Assembly: GCF_006159205.1 (NCBI RefSeq)
Contig: NZ_CP040812.1
Coordinates: forward strand, 2,046,001-2,110,000
Direction: 5' to 3'
From: Antarcticibacterium flavum
GTDB taxonomy: Bacteria; Bacteroidota; Bacteroidia; Flavobacteriales; Flavobacteriaceae
Length of the DNA stretch: 64,000 nt
Part shown: positions 17,775 through 26,335 of the stretch, in pieces
Position numbering within the stretch: the first letter of the stretch is position 1
Layout of the letters: every line of letters begins with the position of its first letter
Made by a program: the position numbers and the translations under genes
Notes under the pieces: model-generated
Told to the model about the DNA's origin: nothing
Seen by the model: the letters and a program-made list of their open reading frames with translations, nothing else
Database searches by the model: none

Positions 17775-19398
17775 ATGGAAGCCATCCACTCTCACCCCTT
17801 TTACGAATTTGCTATCCTTCTTTTGATTTCTGCTATTTTAGCTTCGTTAGGTAAAATTTTAAAACAACCTATTATTATTTCTTTTATTGCGGTTGGAATA
17901 TTAATAGGTCCTGAAGTTTTAGATTTACTGCAATCTCGTGAGCAAATTGAATTACTCGCGGAGATAGGAATTGCAATCCTTCTTTTTATAGTTGGTTTAA
18001 AATTGGATCTAAACCTTATTAAATCTACTGGTCCAGTTGCCTTTATAACGGGCATAGGTCAGATTATATTTACCGCGGGATTTGGGTATTTAATTGCCAT
18101 TTCACTTAATTTTTCTGTTGTCCATTCCATATATATTGCAGTTGCCCTGACATTTTCAAGTACAATTATTATTGTGAAAATGCTTTCCGATAAAAACGAG
18201 ATTGATAAGTTACATGGTCAAATAGCTATGGGATTTCTTATCGTTCAAGATATTGCCGTTGTAATAACTATGATTGTACTCTCAGCTTTTGGGGAAACTG
18301 GAGGAGAAACCAATATCGGGAGCCAGCTATTAATGGTATTATTAAAAGGCATCGCTTTTATAGCAATAATAATTTTATTAATAAAATATGTAATTGACTC
18401 TGCACTAAGAAAACTCGCGAGGAATAAGGAATTGCTTGTGCTTTCATCCATTGCCTGGGCAGTAACTTTAGCAGCTGCCGGAGATTATCTAGGTTTTGGT
18501 TTGGAAGTGGGCGCTTTTGTTGCAGGAATGTCCCTTGCATCAACCCATTATCGAGAGATCATCTCAGGACGACTAGAAAGTATCCGTGATTTTATGCTTT
18601 TATTCTTTTTATTAATCTGGGAGCAGATATAGAACTTTCCATACTTGGTGATCAATTAATTCCAGCCATTTTATTTTCATTATTTGTTTTAATAGGAAAT
18701 CCAATAATTGTTATGGTAATTATGGGAATTATGGGTTATAAAAAGCGGGTGAGCTTTCTCGCGGGTTTGACGGTTGCTCAAATCAGTGAATTTTCTTTGA
18801 TTTTGGCAGCTCTCGGATTAAGTAATGGCCATATTGATGAAGAAACCTTAGGTCTTATAACCTTAGTTGGATTAATTACAATAGGATTGTCAACCTATAT
18901 TATTCTTTATTCCGGTCCAATATTTCAAAAATTATCTCCATTACTTAGCATCTTTGAAAAAAGGAACCTACAAAGGGAAAAGAAGATGAAACTCCTGAAA
19001 CTATAGATTATATAATTATAGGTGTTGGAAGTTTTGGCCAACATTTGGCAGAGAACCTTCTTGAAAACAACCACAATATTATGATAGTGGATTTTGATCC
19101 AGAGGTTGTAAACCATTGGTTGGACAAAGGAATCAAAGCTGAATATGCTGATGCTCAAGACCCCGAATTACCGTCTTTATTACCAATTAAAAACACCAAT
19201 CATATTATTAGCACCTCTACAAATGTTGAAACTAATATAAGATTGTTAAAATTTATGGAGGAAAATAATTTTGAGGGTAAAATTACAACTTTAGCCCAAT
19301 CAGATAATGATGAAGAGAAATTAAAAGAGTGCGGTTCATATACAGTACTTAGGCCTTTTAAAGAGGCCGCGACTAAAATACTTGAGAACTCAAATTAG
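17775..19398 (+). pseudogene. KefB-like CPA2 cation/proton antiporter with TrkA_N, two frameshifts
   Basis: Three consecutive frames together encode one CPA2 transporter of 541 residues. The first 280 residues show the exchanger domain (GKILKQPIIISFIAVGILIG, ALTFSSTIIIVKMLSDKNE). The second frame completes it (FLAGLTVAQISEFSLILAAL). The third is a TrkA_N NAD-binding domain with the Rossmann GVGSFGQHLAENL. The breaks are at T5 18606-18610 and A6 18957-18962. One extra base in each run restores the frame (giving LLFFFINLGADIELS and FEKKEPTKGKED), so the gene is probably intact. The family exchanges K+ for H+ and is gated by nucleotide or thiol adducts. Confidence 0.85.
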
Positions 19399-19428
19399 GT
19401 TTGTTTTCATAGTTCCAATTTCATAATC

Positions 19429-19806
19429 ATGACCAGTTATAAATTTAAAATAGGATGTTTTCTGTCCGGTTTGATTCTCAGCTATATCTCAACATATCAC
19501 AATAGGTATGGCGAAATTGAACTGTGGGAATTTCATCACCAGATTTCCATGGCTGTATCTGGCATGATAGTAGCTTTGCTAATCAGGATTTCATCAAGTG
19601 CTAATTTCAAAATTATTGGCTTATATCTGAGTATTGGTATTATTAGCGTTCAACTTATTCCAATATCTAGATCAATTTTCACTAACGACCCTATCGAATT
19701 TTCTTTTTCCCTGCTAGTTTATACTGTTGTAGCTTTTCTGTCTTCATTCATTGGCGGCTATCTAGGAGAATTTTTATTAAAGGATAAGTATAAAGGGAGA
19801 TCTTAG
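19429..19806 (+). CDS. Small four-helix membrane protein, unknown
   Basis: The protein has 125 residues and four hydrophobic segments (about 8-22, 40-55, 63-80, 90-115), the last followed by a Lys/Arg-rich tail ending KYKGRS. The start is ATG 30 bases after the antiporter stop. I do not recognise the family. Its position right behind the KefB-like antiporter on the same strand suggests cotranscription. Confidence 0.6.
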   Translation: MTSYKFKIGCFLSGLILSYISTYHNRYGEIELWEFHHQISMAVSGMIVALLIRISSSANFKIIGLYLSIGIISVQLIPISRSIFTNDPIEFSFSLLVYTVVAFLSSFIGGYLGEFLLKDKYKGRS

Positions 19807-19941
19807 GGTAAAATTAATCCAGAAATTTGTCAAAACCTCCTCCCTCTTATTATTAATTGCTTTTCCCTTGAATGACTTTTATTATCTCTAATTATTTTTG
19901 AAATAATTGGATAACCTACTATTTTTAACTTTATTTGCTCA

Positions 19942-20295
19942 GTGAGAAAATTTTTAGGAAATTTATTACAGATATTATTACTGGCTGCCATCGTATTGCT
20001 AGTTAATAATGAGATGAATGCCAGTACAGCAGTTGGAAATAAAAATCAAAAGTTTTCCGAAGAAAATATACAAACTGTCAATTTTCCGTTCCAGCTTTTC
20101 TTTAAGAAATTGCAATATAAATCTGCCAATGGAAATTGTAAAAACAAAATATCTGGACCTGAGTTAGAAACTAATTTCCTTCACGATTGTAATTCTATTT
20201 CTAATAATTTATATTTTCAATCCATTCCACCTTCATGTCAGGATTTACAGTACGTTATTAGAATTCAACTGTATCCATCACATTATTTTTGGTAA
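19942..20295 (+). CDS. Hypothetical exported protein with GTG start
   Basis: The protein has 117 residues, starting with GTG at 19942. An N-terminal hydrophobic segment (LLQILLLAAIVLLV) serves as a signal peptide or anchor. The remainder is polar with four Cys (two around ANGNCKNK and FLHDCNSI, one in PPSCQDL). No family was recognised. The base composition matches the neighbouring AT-rich cargo. It could be spurious, though the signal peptide argues for a real gene. Confidence 0.45.
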   Translation: MRKFLGNLLQILLLAAIVLLVNNEMNASTAVGNKNQKFSEENIQTVNFPFQLFFKKLQYKSANGNCKNKISGPELETNFLHDCNSISNNLYFQSIPPSCQDLQYVIRIQLYPSHYFW

Positions 20296-20380
20296 TTAAG
20301 ATTTCCCTTTAATGAATTCTTGTATATATTCTTTCCAAGAATATAACTCTCTAATTAATTAATTTCAACATATTTTATTT

Positions 20381-20823
20381 ATGGATAATTCGTCTACCTT
20401 GATAGGCTTGGTCCTATTACTATTATTTATAGGACCTGTTATATATATAGTTTACCACTCCACCAAAATGGAAAAACTATTAAAAAGAAAAGCAAAAGAA
20501 AAAATATTAATCCTAATATAACAGAAGTAACTCCGTCCCTTCTGCTGGGACTCGATTCGAAACTCCAGAAGCTATTAATTATAAATAAAATAACTATGGA
20601 GGTAGATTTAGTTAATCTTACAGAAATCGCTAATTGTGAATTAAAAATTGTGAATTTCCCAGATCGCCCTGGAAAAACGAATTTTGTAAGCCTGGTTTTA
20701 CTTTATAAAAAGACAGAAGTCAAACCGTTTGAAATGGTTTTTCACAATGACGAGGATGATATAAACTCGGAAGCCGAGGTGCAATTACAAAAAGCGAAGA
20801 AATGGCAAAAATTGATTAATTGA
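20381..20823 (+). pseudogene. Single-pass membrane protein, unknown, one frameshift
   Basis: An ATG at 20381 opens a 46-codon frame with one membrane helix (TLIGLVLLLLFIGPVIYIVY) and a basic stretch KRKAKEK. Adding one A to the A6 run 20499-20504 joins it to the frame containing NINPNITEVTPSLLLGLDSK and MEVDLVNLTEIANCELKIVN, ending at 20823. The joined product has 147 residues: a short N-terminus, one helix and a cytoplasmic acidic/basic domain. Family not recognised. It lies between the antiporters of the island. Confidence 0.55.
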
Positions 20824-20993
20824 CATTTAGCGGTTTGATAATTCTTCAAAGGTGTTTTTATTTTAGTTTTCCTACTAGTTCCTTCTTTATTGAAGGGATC
20901 CAGTTGTTTAAATAATAGATTTTCTATCTGTATATAATGTATATAAATTGAAAAAGTGATTGAAAGTATTGAAACGCTAAATTTCTAACTTTA

Positions 20994-22478
20994 ATGGATT
21001 TAACAATAGAGAATATTTTACTCATTGGTTCCTTGCTCCTTTTTATCAGTGTCCTGGCGGGAAAAACCTCATACAAATTTGGTGTTCCTACGTTGATTTT
21101 GTTTTTAGCCATTGGAATTTTGGCTGGAACTGAAGGGATTGGAGGGATTAATTTTGAAAGTTCAAATCTTGCCCAATTCATAGGAATTATTGCCCTAAAT
21201 TTTATTTTGTTTTCCGGAGGGTTGGACACCAGTTGGAAGAGTATTAAACCGGTGGTTTGGCAAGGTGTTTCTTTGTCTACTCTGGGAGTTTTACTTACAG
21301 CTCTTGGTGTTGGGCTTTTTGTATGGGCTATAACTGATTTTACGATTTTTGAAGGGCTTCTGTTAGGAGCCATTGTTTCCTCTACAGATGCGGCAGCAGT
21401 TTTTTCAATTTTAAGATCTAAAAACCTGGCTTTGAAAAGCAATTTGAGGCCTACCCTTGAATTGGAAAGTGGTAGTAATGATCCTATGGCTTATTTTCTT
21501 ACCATTGCTTTTCTTGGTCTGGTAGTGAATCAGGATCGGAGCCTATGGAACATTATTCCTTTATTCCTTCAGCAAATAATAATTGGAGCAGCTCTCGGTT
21601 TATTATTTGGGAAACTTAGTAAATTCATTATCAATAAAATTAAGCTCGATTTTGAAGGTCTATACCCTGTATTAGCTATCACCCTTATGTTTATAATATT
21701 TTCTGCAACAGATTTTGTTGGAGGAAATGGATTTCTCGCTGTGTATTTAAGCGGGGTTTTGTTGGGGAATGCTAATTTAATCCATAAGAAAACCATTATG
21801 CGGATGTTTGATGGCTTAGCTTGGCTCATGCAAATTGTACTATTCTTAACCTTAGGACTTCTCGTGAATCCTTCAGAAATAATTCCCGTTTTAGGTATTG
21901 GAATGTTAATTTCAGCATTCCTTATTTTGATTGCAAGACCCCTGGGTGTTTTTATTAGTCTCTCCTTTTTTAAAATGAAAATGAGAAGAAGATGGTATAT
22001 TTCCTGGGTAGGCTTAAGAGGCGCTGTTCCCATTGTTTTTGCAACTTACCCTCTTATTGCGGGAATTGATAAAGCAGATATTATCTTCAACATCGTTTTT
22101 TTTGTTTCTTTATCCTCTGTTCTTGTTCAGGGAACTACTCTATCAATAGTGGCTAAATGGTTACACGTGGGATTACCTTCAAAAGTCAAACCCGAATCTC
22201 CGGTCGACAAATTTTTAGCTGATGGAGCTAAATCATTAATGAGGGAAATAACTATTCCCCCGGATAATGAAAGTATAGGTAAAAAAATTGTAAATCTCGA
22301 TTTCCCCCGGGGAGCCATTATAGCCATGATCATGAGGAATGGGAAATTTATAACTCCAAATGGAACAACTATTATTGCAGCTAATGATGTCCTCGTGGTT
22401 TTATTTGAAAATATCTCCACGATAGAGGAGGCATATCAACAGCTACAACTTCCTATCATAGAGGAGGAATTGAACTAA
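20994..22478 (+). CDS. CPA1-type K+/H+ antiporter with RCK_C domain, copy 2
   Basis: The protein has 494 residues and is collinear with copy 1 from the first residue (MDLTIENILLIGSLLLFISV) to the end. It shows the same ELESGSNDPMAY and SWVGLRGAVPIVFATYPL motifs, about 12 membrane segments and a C-terminal RCK_C domain (GKKIVNLDFPRGAIIAMIMR). The two copies diverge mainly in the C-terminal domain and loops, so their regulation may differ. Likely role: K+ (or Na+) efflux coupled to proton entry at the inner membrane. The two genes point the same way, 8.2 kb apart. Confidence 0.9.
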   Translation: MDLTIENILLIGSLLLFISVLAGKTSYKFGVPTLILFLAIGILAGTEGIGGINFESSNLAQFIGIIALNFILFSGGLDTSWKSIKPVVWQGVSLSTLGVLLTALGVGLFVWAITDFTIFEGLLLGAIVSSTDAAAVFSILRSKNLALKSNLRPTLELESGSNDPMAYFLTIAFLGLVVNQDRSLWNIIPLFLQQIIIGAALGLLFGKLSKFIINKIKLDFEGLYPVLAITLMFIIFSATDFVGGNGFLAVYLSGVLLGNANLIHKKTIMRMFDGLAWLMQIVLFLTLGLLVNPSEIIPVLGIGMLISAFLILIARPLGVFISLSFFKMKMRRRWYISWVGLRGAVPIVFATYPLIAGIDKADIIFNIVFFVSLSSVLVQGTTLSIVAKWLHVGLPSKVKPESPVDKFLADGAKSLMREITIPPDNESIGKKIVNLDFPRGAIIAMIMRNGKFITPNGTTIIAANDVLVVLFENISTIEEAYQQLQLPIIEEELN

Positions 22479-22750
22479 AAAAATTTACAAGAATTTTTTT
22501 TAAGCTATTTCTTTTTTACAACCCGTTATTTTTAAGACTATTATTACTCCTTGCCGATGGTTTAAAACTCTTCTGGGAAAGGCGAAAATCATTTGATTTT
22601 CTGTCAGATTAAGACAATGGTCGTTCGTTTATGTGAATTTATAACCGGATGCTCGTAATTTTAAAATCTAGTTGAATCCAACTTCTTACACAATTTTAGC
22701 TTATTTTTTCTGCTAATTTTTAAGCTTTTAGGTGGTAAGTTAAGAAGTAA
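22479..22750. other. Intergenic region, no gene seen
   Basis: AT-rich spacer between the convergent antiporter copy 2 and a small minus-strand gene. No coding frame or clear terminator was recognised. Confidence 0.4.
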
Positions 22751-23119
22751 TTATCCACATCCAATGTAAAAAGAAATTACACCGGCAATTGCGCCGCCAA
22801 TTGCTGCTCCTAATGTTCCAGAAATTAATAAATTTGAATTAAGAATTTTCCAGGAACTAGGAATGATTGCAGGACTTAATTTTTCGGCAAAATTTATACA
22901 TTTCTCAGGACCAAGTTCTACCATTTCTCTAAAATTCTCTCCTGGTAAAATTGAGTTTGGACTTATTCCGGTGGTACAAAAAACTGCACGAAATTGTAAA
23001 AGTAAAGAAACCGCTTTTTCCTCCTTTGATGAAAGATTTTGAAGTACGTATTCTCCATTTGATTCCAATTTTTCCAAGATTAATTCCATATTATGGTAGA
23101 CGTTTTCTCTTTTTTCCAT
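22751..23119 (-). CDS. Hypothetical protein with C-terminal membrane helix
   Basis: The protein has 122 residues. The first 90 are soluble and amphipathic (NVYHNMELILEKLESNGEYV). The C-terminus is one glycine/alanine-rich helix (LGAAIGGAIAGVISFYIGCG). The glycine-zipper-like repeat GxxxGxxxG suggests helix packing or membrane insertion. No family recognised. It is the first minus-strand cargo gene left of the integration module. Confidence 0.5.
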   Translation of the reverse strand: MEKRENVYHNMELILEKLESNGEYVLQNLSSKEEKAVSLLLQFRAVFCTTGISPNSILPGENFREMVELGPEKCINFAEKLSPAIIPSSWKILNSNLLISGTLGAAIGGAIAGVISFYIGCG

Positions 23120-23543
23120 GTGTTATTATATTATATTTTGTTGTAGCATCAAAAGGTAGAAAAAAACTGAGATACCCTTAGTATATGCGGCAAAAACTTC
23201 TTCTCTATATTGTTTGATAAGGGTCCCCATTTAGAAGACATACTTTAAAATTTTTTGTAATAATCTCAGCATGGATTAGGTGGGTTACTATGAAGCAATC
23301 CATACCAATAAGATTTTAGGATGCTTGGCGTACTTGTACAGGAAATTAATTATTGGACATCTCGATACAGCTATATCTATTATTGGACCTCACTGTCCCA
23401 TAATTGATGGTCAAGTGAAACACTACTATACCAATTCTCAGCCAACCAAAAAATAAACAGGAAAACATCATAACGGTGGCGCTATCGCGCTGCAGGAAGG
23501 TTTTATTTTTTGGTTTTTTTATTTTTCCTTTATAACCTTTATT
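23120..23543. other. Intergenic region with a strong inverted repeat
   Basis: No coding frame was found in these 424 bases. They contain the 14-bp inverted repeat at 23444-23515, annotated separately. The word ATTATTGGAC occurs twice, near 23347 and 23382. Confidence 0.4.
23444..23515. repeat. 14-bp perfect inverted repeat with inner GC hairpin
   Basis: Arms AACCAAAAAATAAA (23444-23457) and TTTATTTTTTGGTT (23502-23515) are exact complements. Inside, GCGC-TATC-GCGC (23479-23490) forms a second hairpin. It lies 28 bases past the stop of the 249-aa gene and is followed by T-rich sequence, so it may act as its terminator. It is longer than a normal terminator. Confidence 0.65.
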
Positions 23544-24293
23544 TTATGCTTTCAGTTTTTTCCGTTTTGTGAAAAGAAAAAGAGGTAAAATGGTATCGAT
23601 TAACTGCAACCGATATTCTCCCTGGTGAAAGACCAGATTATTCTCTAACTCGTTATACTTTAAGCATAATTCCATTGCTCTCTTATGAGGTATTATAGAA
23701 CTATAATTCTTGGTTATTTTAATTAGCTCTTGACTCCCTGCTCTGGCCTTTAACCTGGAAGCAGTTGATACAGATAAACCGAATATTTTATTTATTCCTG
23801 ATAATGATATAGGTGCCGCCGCCTCCTGGCAATTAAAATTAGAAGAAAGAAAATGATAGGTACTGCCTTTTATTTGTACGCTTTTCCTTTTCCTAACTTT
23901 TCTCCAGAAGTCTTTGCGCAAATACCCATACAGGACTGCTCCTGTTATGGCCTTTATGTTTTGATAATTTTCAAAAGTAACCGGGTACGCAAGCCTAACT
24001 TTCCAATCATTTTCCGTCCTAATCCTGTCAAAGGATTTTAAAATATAATAACCTGTCCTGGCATTGTAATGAATCCAGCCTTTCTTTATAAAAAATTGAA
24101 TGTATTGCAGGGTAGTTTTTCTGGTCCTTATTTGTTCCACCAGTTCAAGAAATAGTAGATCCTTCTCCCTGAGTTTTGTCTTACCACTTTTGTACAGGAG
24201 TTTAAGGCATAGAAACACCCTCAGTTTCCTTCCACAGGACTGTTTCTGCCCCTCCAGGAACATTTCTATGGGAACTGATAAACCTGCACTCAT
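23544..24293 (-). CDS. Hypothetical protein of the integration module, HTH-like
   Basis: The protein has 249 residues, basic, with no signal peptide. An HTH-like segment is seen around residues 165-195 (LSGINKIFGLSVSTASRLKA). The N-terminal half has K/R-rich helices. It starts 5 bases after the stop of the 93-aa HTH gene on the same strand, so the two are almost surely cotranscribed. The position after an excisionase-like gene and an integrase suggests a role in element excision, replication or regulation. Family not recognised. Confidence 0.6.
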   Translation of the reverse strand: MSAGLSVPIEMFLEGQKQSCGRKLRVFLCLKLLYKSGKTKLREKDLLFLELVEQIRTRKTTLQYIQFFIKKGWIHYNARTGYYILKSFDRIRTENDWKVRLAYPVTFENYQNIKAITGAVLYGYLRKDFWRKVRKRKSVQIKGSTYHFLSSNFNCQEAAAPISLSGINKIFGLSVSTASRLKARAGSQELIKITKNYSSIIPHKRAMELCLKYNELENNLVFHQGEYRLQLIDTILPLFLFTKRKKLKA

Positions 24294-24298
24294 AAAAC

Positions 24299-24580
24299 TT
24301 AGAGATTAACGTGTTTGTAGTGCTGATCCAGAAAAACATGAATATCCTTTAGTTTGTAATAAATTTTTCCTTTTACCTGGGCATAATTACTTAAGCCTTC
24401 ATCTCTCCAGGTCTGCGCGGTTTTGGAACTGATCTTGAACATATGTAGAAAATCTGCATTGTTAAGGATTATGTATTCCGGATCCTGTATTTGATCTTTT
24501 TTGAACTCCCTTAGCAGCTGTTCCATTTTCAGCTCAAGGGAATTCAAGCTTACCAAAAATGGATGTTCTAACTTTTCCAT
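24299..24580 (-). CDS. Excisionase-like helix-turn-helix protein
   Basis: The protein has 93 residues. The C-terminal half matches the HTH_17/MerR-like fold common in Bacteroidota element-encoded DNA-binding proteins: NADFLHMFKISSKTAQTWRD, then YYKLKDIHVFLDQHYK. The N-terminal third is a short coiled coil. Genes of this type next to a tyrosine integrase usually act as recombination directionality factors or regulators. It is followed by the 249-aa gene and lies 278 bases downstream of the integrase stop on the same strand. Confidence 0.75.
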   Translation of the reverse strand: MEKLEHPFLVSLNSLELKMEQLLREFKKDQIQDPEYIILNNADFLHMFKISSKTAQTWRDEGLSNYAQVKGKIYYKLKDIHVFLDQHYKHVNL

Positions 24581-24705
24581 TATACAAATTTTTAAATTAA
24601 TAAATAGAATTTACCTCTCCTATTCAATCCCAGAGAAGTGAAATTCAGCTTCATTGAATCATTGATCTCACCGTCCTGTATAAAATAGGGCCGGTGAAAT
24701 CCTGT

Positions 24706-24721
24706 GATTAGACTTTCGTAC
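24706..24721 (+). repeat. Inverted repeat flanking integrase, copy 1
   Basis: GATTAGACTTTCGTAC is the complement, with one mismatch, of GTACGAAAGTCCAATC at 26147-26162. The two copies bracket the integrase gene in opposite orientation. Confidence 0.6.
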
Positions 24722-24857
24722 ATTCAAAGATTAAAGCAATAGACCAGGTCTAAATTGAAAGATTGAATTTTAACATTCGAGGAGTCAAAGAATTATGGAT
24801 TTGATAGAAAATTCGTCGAATTCCTATAAAATTTAAAATTGAGGTTGAGGCTGCGTT

Positions 24858-26120
24858 TCACCAAATTTTCTCTTTTCTGGTCTCATTAAATGCAAAATTT
24901 CCATTCAACTTTTTCTGTAAGATATCCATATCTTCATTAACTTTTCTTTCAATGACCTTTGCGTATATCTGGGTGGTGGAAAGTTTCCTGTGGCCTAAGA
25001 TCTTGGAAACTGTTTCAATGGGAACCCCGTTTGTTAATGCAACTGTAGTTGCAAACGTATGCCGGGCAAGGTGAAAGGTTACATTTTTTTTAATCTTGCA
25101 GGTTATAGCAATTTCTTTCAAATAACTATTAAGCTTTTGATTTGAAATTAGCGGTAAAAGGCTATTATTAACCTGACAGTCTTCATCATTCTTGTATTTT
25201 TCAAGAATGATAATAGCATTTGACAACAAGGGCAGTTTAACCTGATTTCCATTCTTTTCACGCCGGGTTACTATCCATAATTTCTTGTCTATTCCAATGG
25301 AAACATTCTGAGGTGTGAGCAGCATTAGGTCACCATAACTTATACCGGTATAGCAGCTAAAAATAAAGAGATCTCTAACTCTTTGGAGTCTTGGAATTTC
25401 CGGTTCCAGATCTTCAATTTTCTGAAGTTCCTCCACAGTCAAAAATTCTCTTTCTTTCTGCTCCAGATGGGGCTTAAACTTTACAAAGGGATCCCGGTCA
25501 ATCCACTCCAGGTGAAAAGCCAGCGTCACCATTTTTCTCAAACGTTGGATATGCTTCATAACTGCATTATGCTGAAGACAGGTTTGATAATGCCTGGGAC
25601 GGATTGACCTGAGATAATTTTCAAACTTTATTATAAAACTGTAATCTAACTCCTTTAAGTAAAAATCCGATCTTCTATATTCCTTTTTAATGAATCTCCT
25701 TATATAATTTTGACTTGTAATATAAAGACGGGAGGTGTTATGTTTCAGTTTAGAAAAAAAATTTTCATTGTGATATGTGTATAGATCTTCTAAAGAAACC
25801 AGGTGATCGAAACCCCCAAAATATTTTGATTTGATATTCTCTGGCGATAAGATCTTCCCTTCTATTCTTAATTCCTGGTAACACTGAAATAATTTTGAGT
25901 ATTCCTGATCCAAATACTGATTAAGATCTTTGGATTTAGGACATGTACCTTTTACCCTCCTCTTCTTCTGATCCCAGAGGTGTATATCAGCCTTTCGTTT
26001 GAGACTGATATTTAATTTTTTACCATTTATGGTGATCCTTGCATAAATAACCGCTAAGTTATTTATTGCCCTTTTGGAATAAATCCAAAATAAAACTGAA
26101 AATGTTGACTGTGTACGCAT
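24858..26120 (-). CDS. Tyrosine recombinase (island integrase)
   Basis: The protein has 420 residues. It has an N-terminal arm-binding domain, an SAM-like core-binding domain (residues about 110-215) and a C-terminal catalytic domain. The catalytic residues HLARHTFATTVALTNG (HxxR), LGHRKLSTTQIYAKV (GH and the Tyr nucleophile) are present, as is a candidate Lys in RREKNGNQVKL. Where the first Arg is expected the sequence is CYTGISYGDL, with Ser instead of Arg. The same change is known in IntDOT-type integrases of Bacteroidota. The gene starts 217 bases from the tRNA and reads away from it, the usual layout for a tRNA-integrating island. Confidence 0.95.
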   Translation of the reverse strand: MRTQSTFSVLFWIYSKRAINNLAVIYARITINGKKLNISLKRKADIHLWDQKKRRVKGTCPKSKDLNQYLDQEYSKLFQCYQELRIEGKILSPENIKSKYFGGFDHLVSLEDLYTYHNENFFSKLKHNTSRLYITSQNYIRRFIKKEYRRSDFYLKELDYSFIIKFENYLRSIRPRHYQTCLQHNAVMKHIQRLRKMVTLAFHLEWIDRDPFVKFKPHLEQKEREFLTVEELQKIEDLEPEIPRLQRVRDLFIFSCYTGISYGDLMLLTPQNVSIGIDKKLWIVTRREKNGNQVKLPLLSNAIIILEKYKNDEDCQVNNSLLPLISNQKLNSYLKEIAITCKIKKNVTFHLARHTFATTVALTNGVPIETVSKILGHRKLSTTQIYAKVIERKVNEDMDILQKKLNGNFAFNETRKEKIW

Positions 26121-26146
26121 GGTTGATGATTTTAAGTTGAACTTTA

Positions 26147-26162
26147 GTACGAAAGTCCAATC
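26147..26162 (-). repeat. Inverted repeat flanking integrase, copy 2
   Basis: GTACGAAAGTCCAATC lies 27 bases upstream of the integrase start and complements 24706-24721 with one mismatch. It may be an integrase or excisionase binding site. Confidence 0.6.
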
Positions 26163-26213
26163 ACCAAATAGTGCGTTTTATTAGGGTTCAATTTAAGGAA
26201 TCAGGCTGTAAAA

Positions 26214-26237
26214 ATGTTGACGATTTGTGAACTTTTT
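26214..26237 (+). repeat. Repeat B copy 3 (right island end)
   Basis: ATGTTGACGATTTGTGAACT matches 8474-8493 exactly. With the following TTTTATG it also matches the chromosomal copy at 8285-8308. Confidence 0.75.
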
Positions 26238-26277
26238 ATGCCTTATCATTTAACATTCTTTAAAATCATAAAAAATG

Positions 26278-26313
26278 CAAAACCCTGATAATCATACGAT
26301 TAAGAGGGTTTTG
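26278..26313 (-). terminator. Terminator of tRNA-Arg carried by the island
   Basis: Arms CAAAACCCT and AGGGTTTTG pair around an 18-base loop just downstream of the tRNA 3' end. It is a diverged copy of the hairpin at 8344-8379, showing that the island brought its own tRNA-downstream segment. Confidence 0.7.
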
Positions 26314-26335
26314 AGCTTTTAGAAAATGTTAAAAG

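Noticed and set aside
22751..23119. Toxin or antitoxin gene
   Set aside because: The glycine-rich terminal helix could suggest a membrane toxin, but there is no partner gene and the length and soluble part do not match known small toxins.
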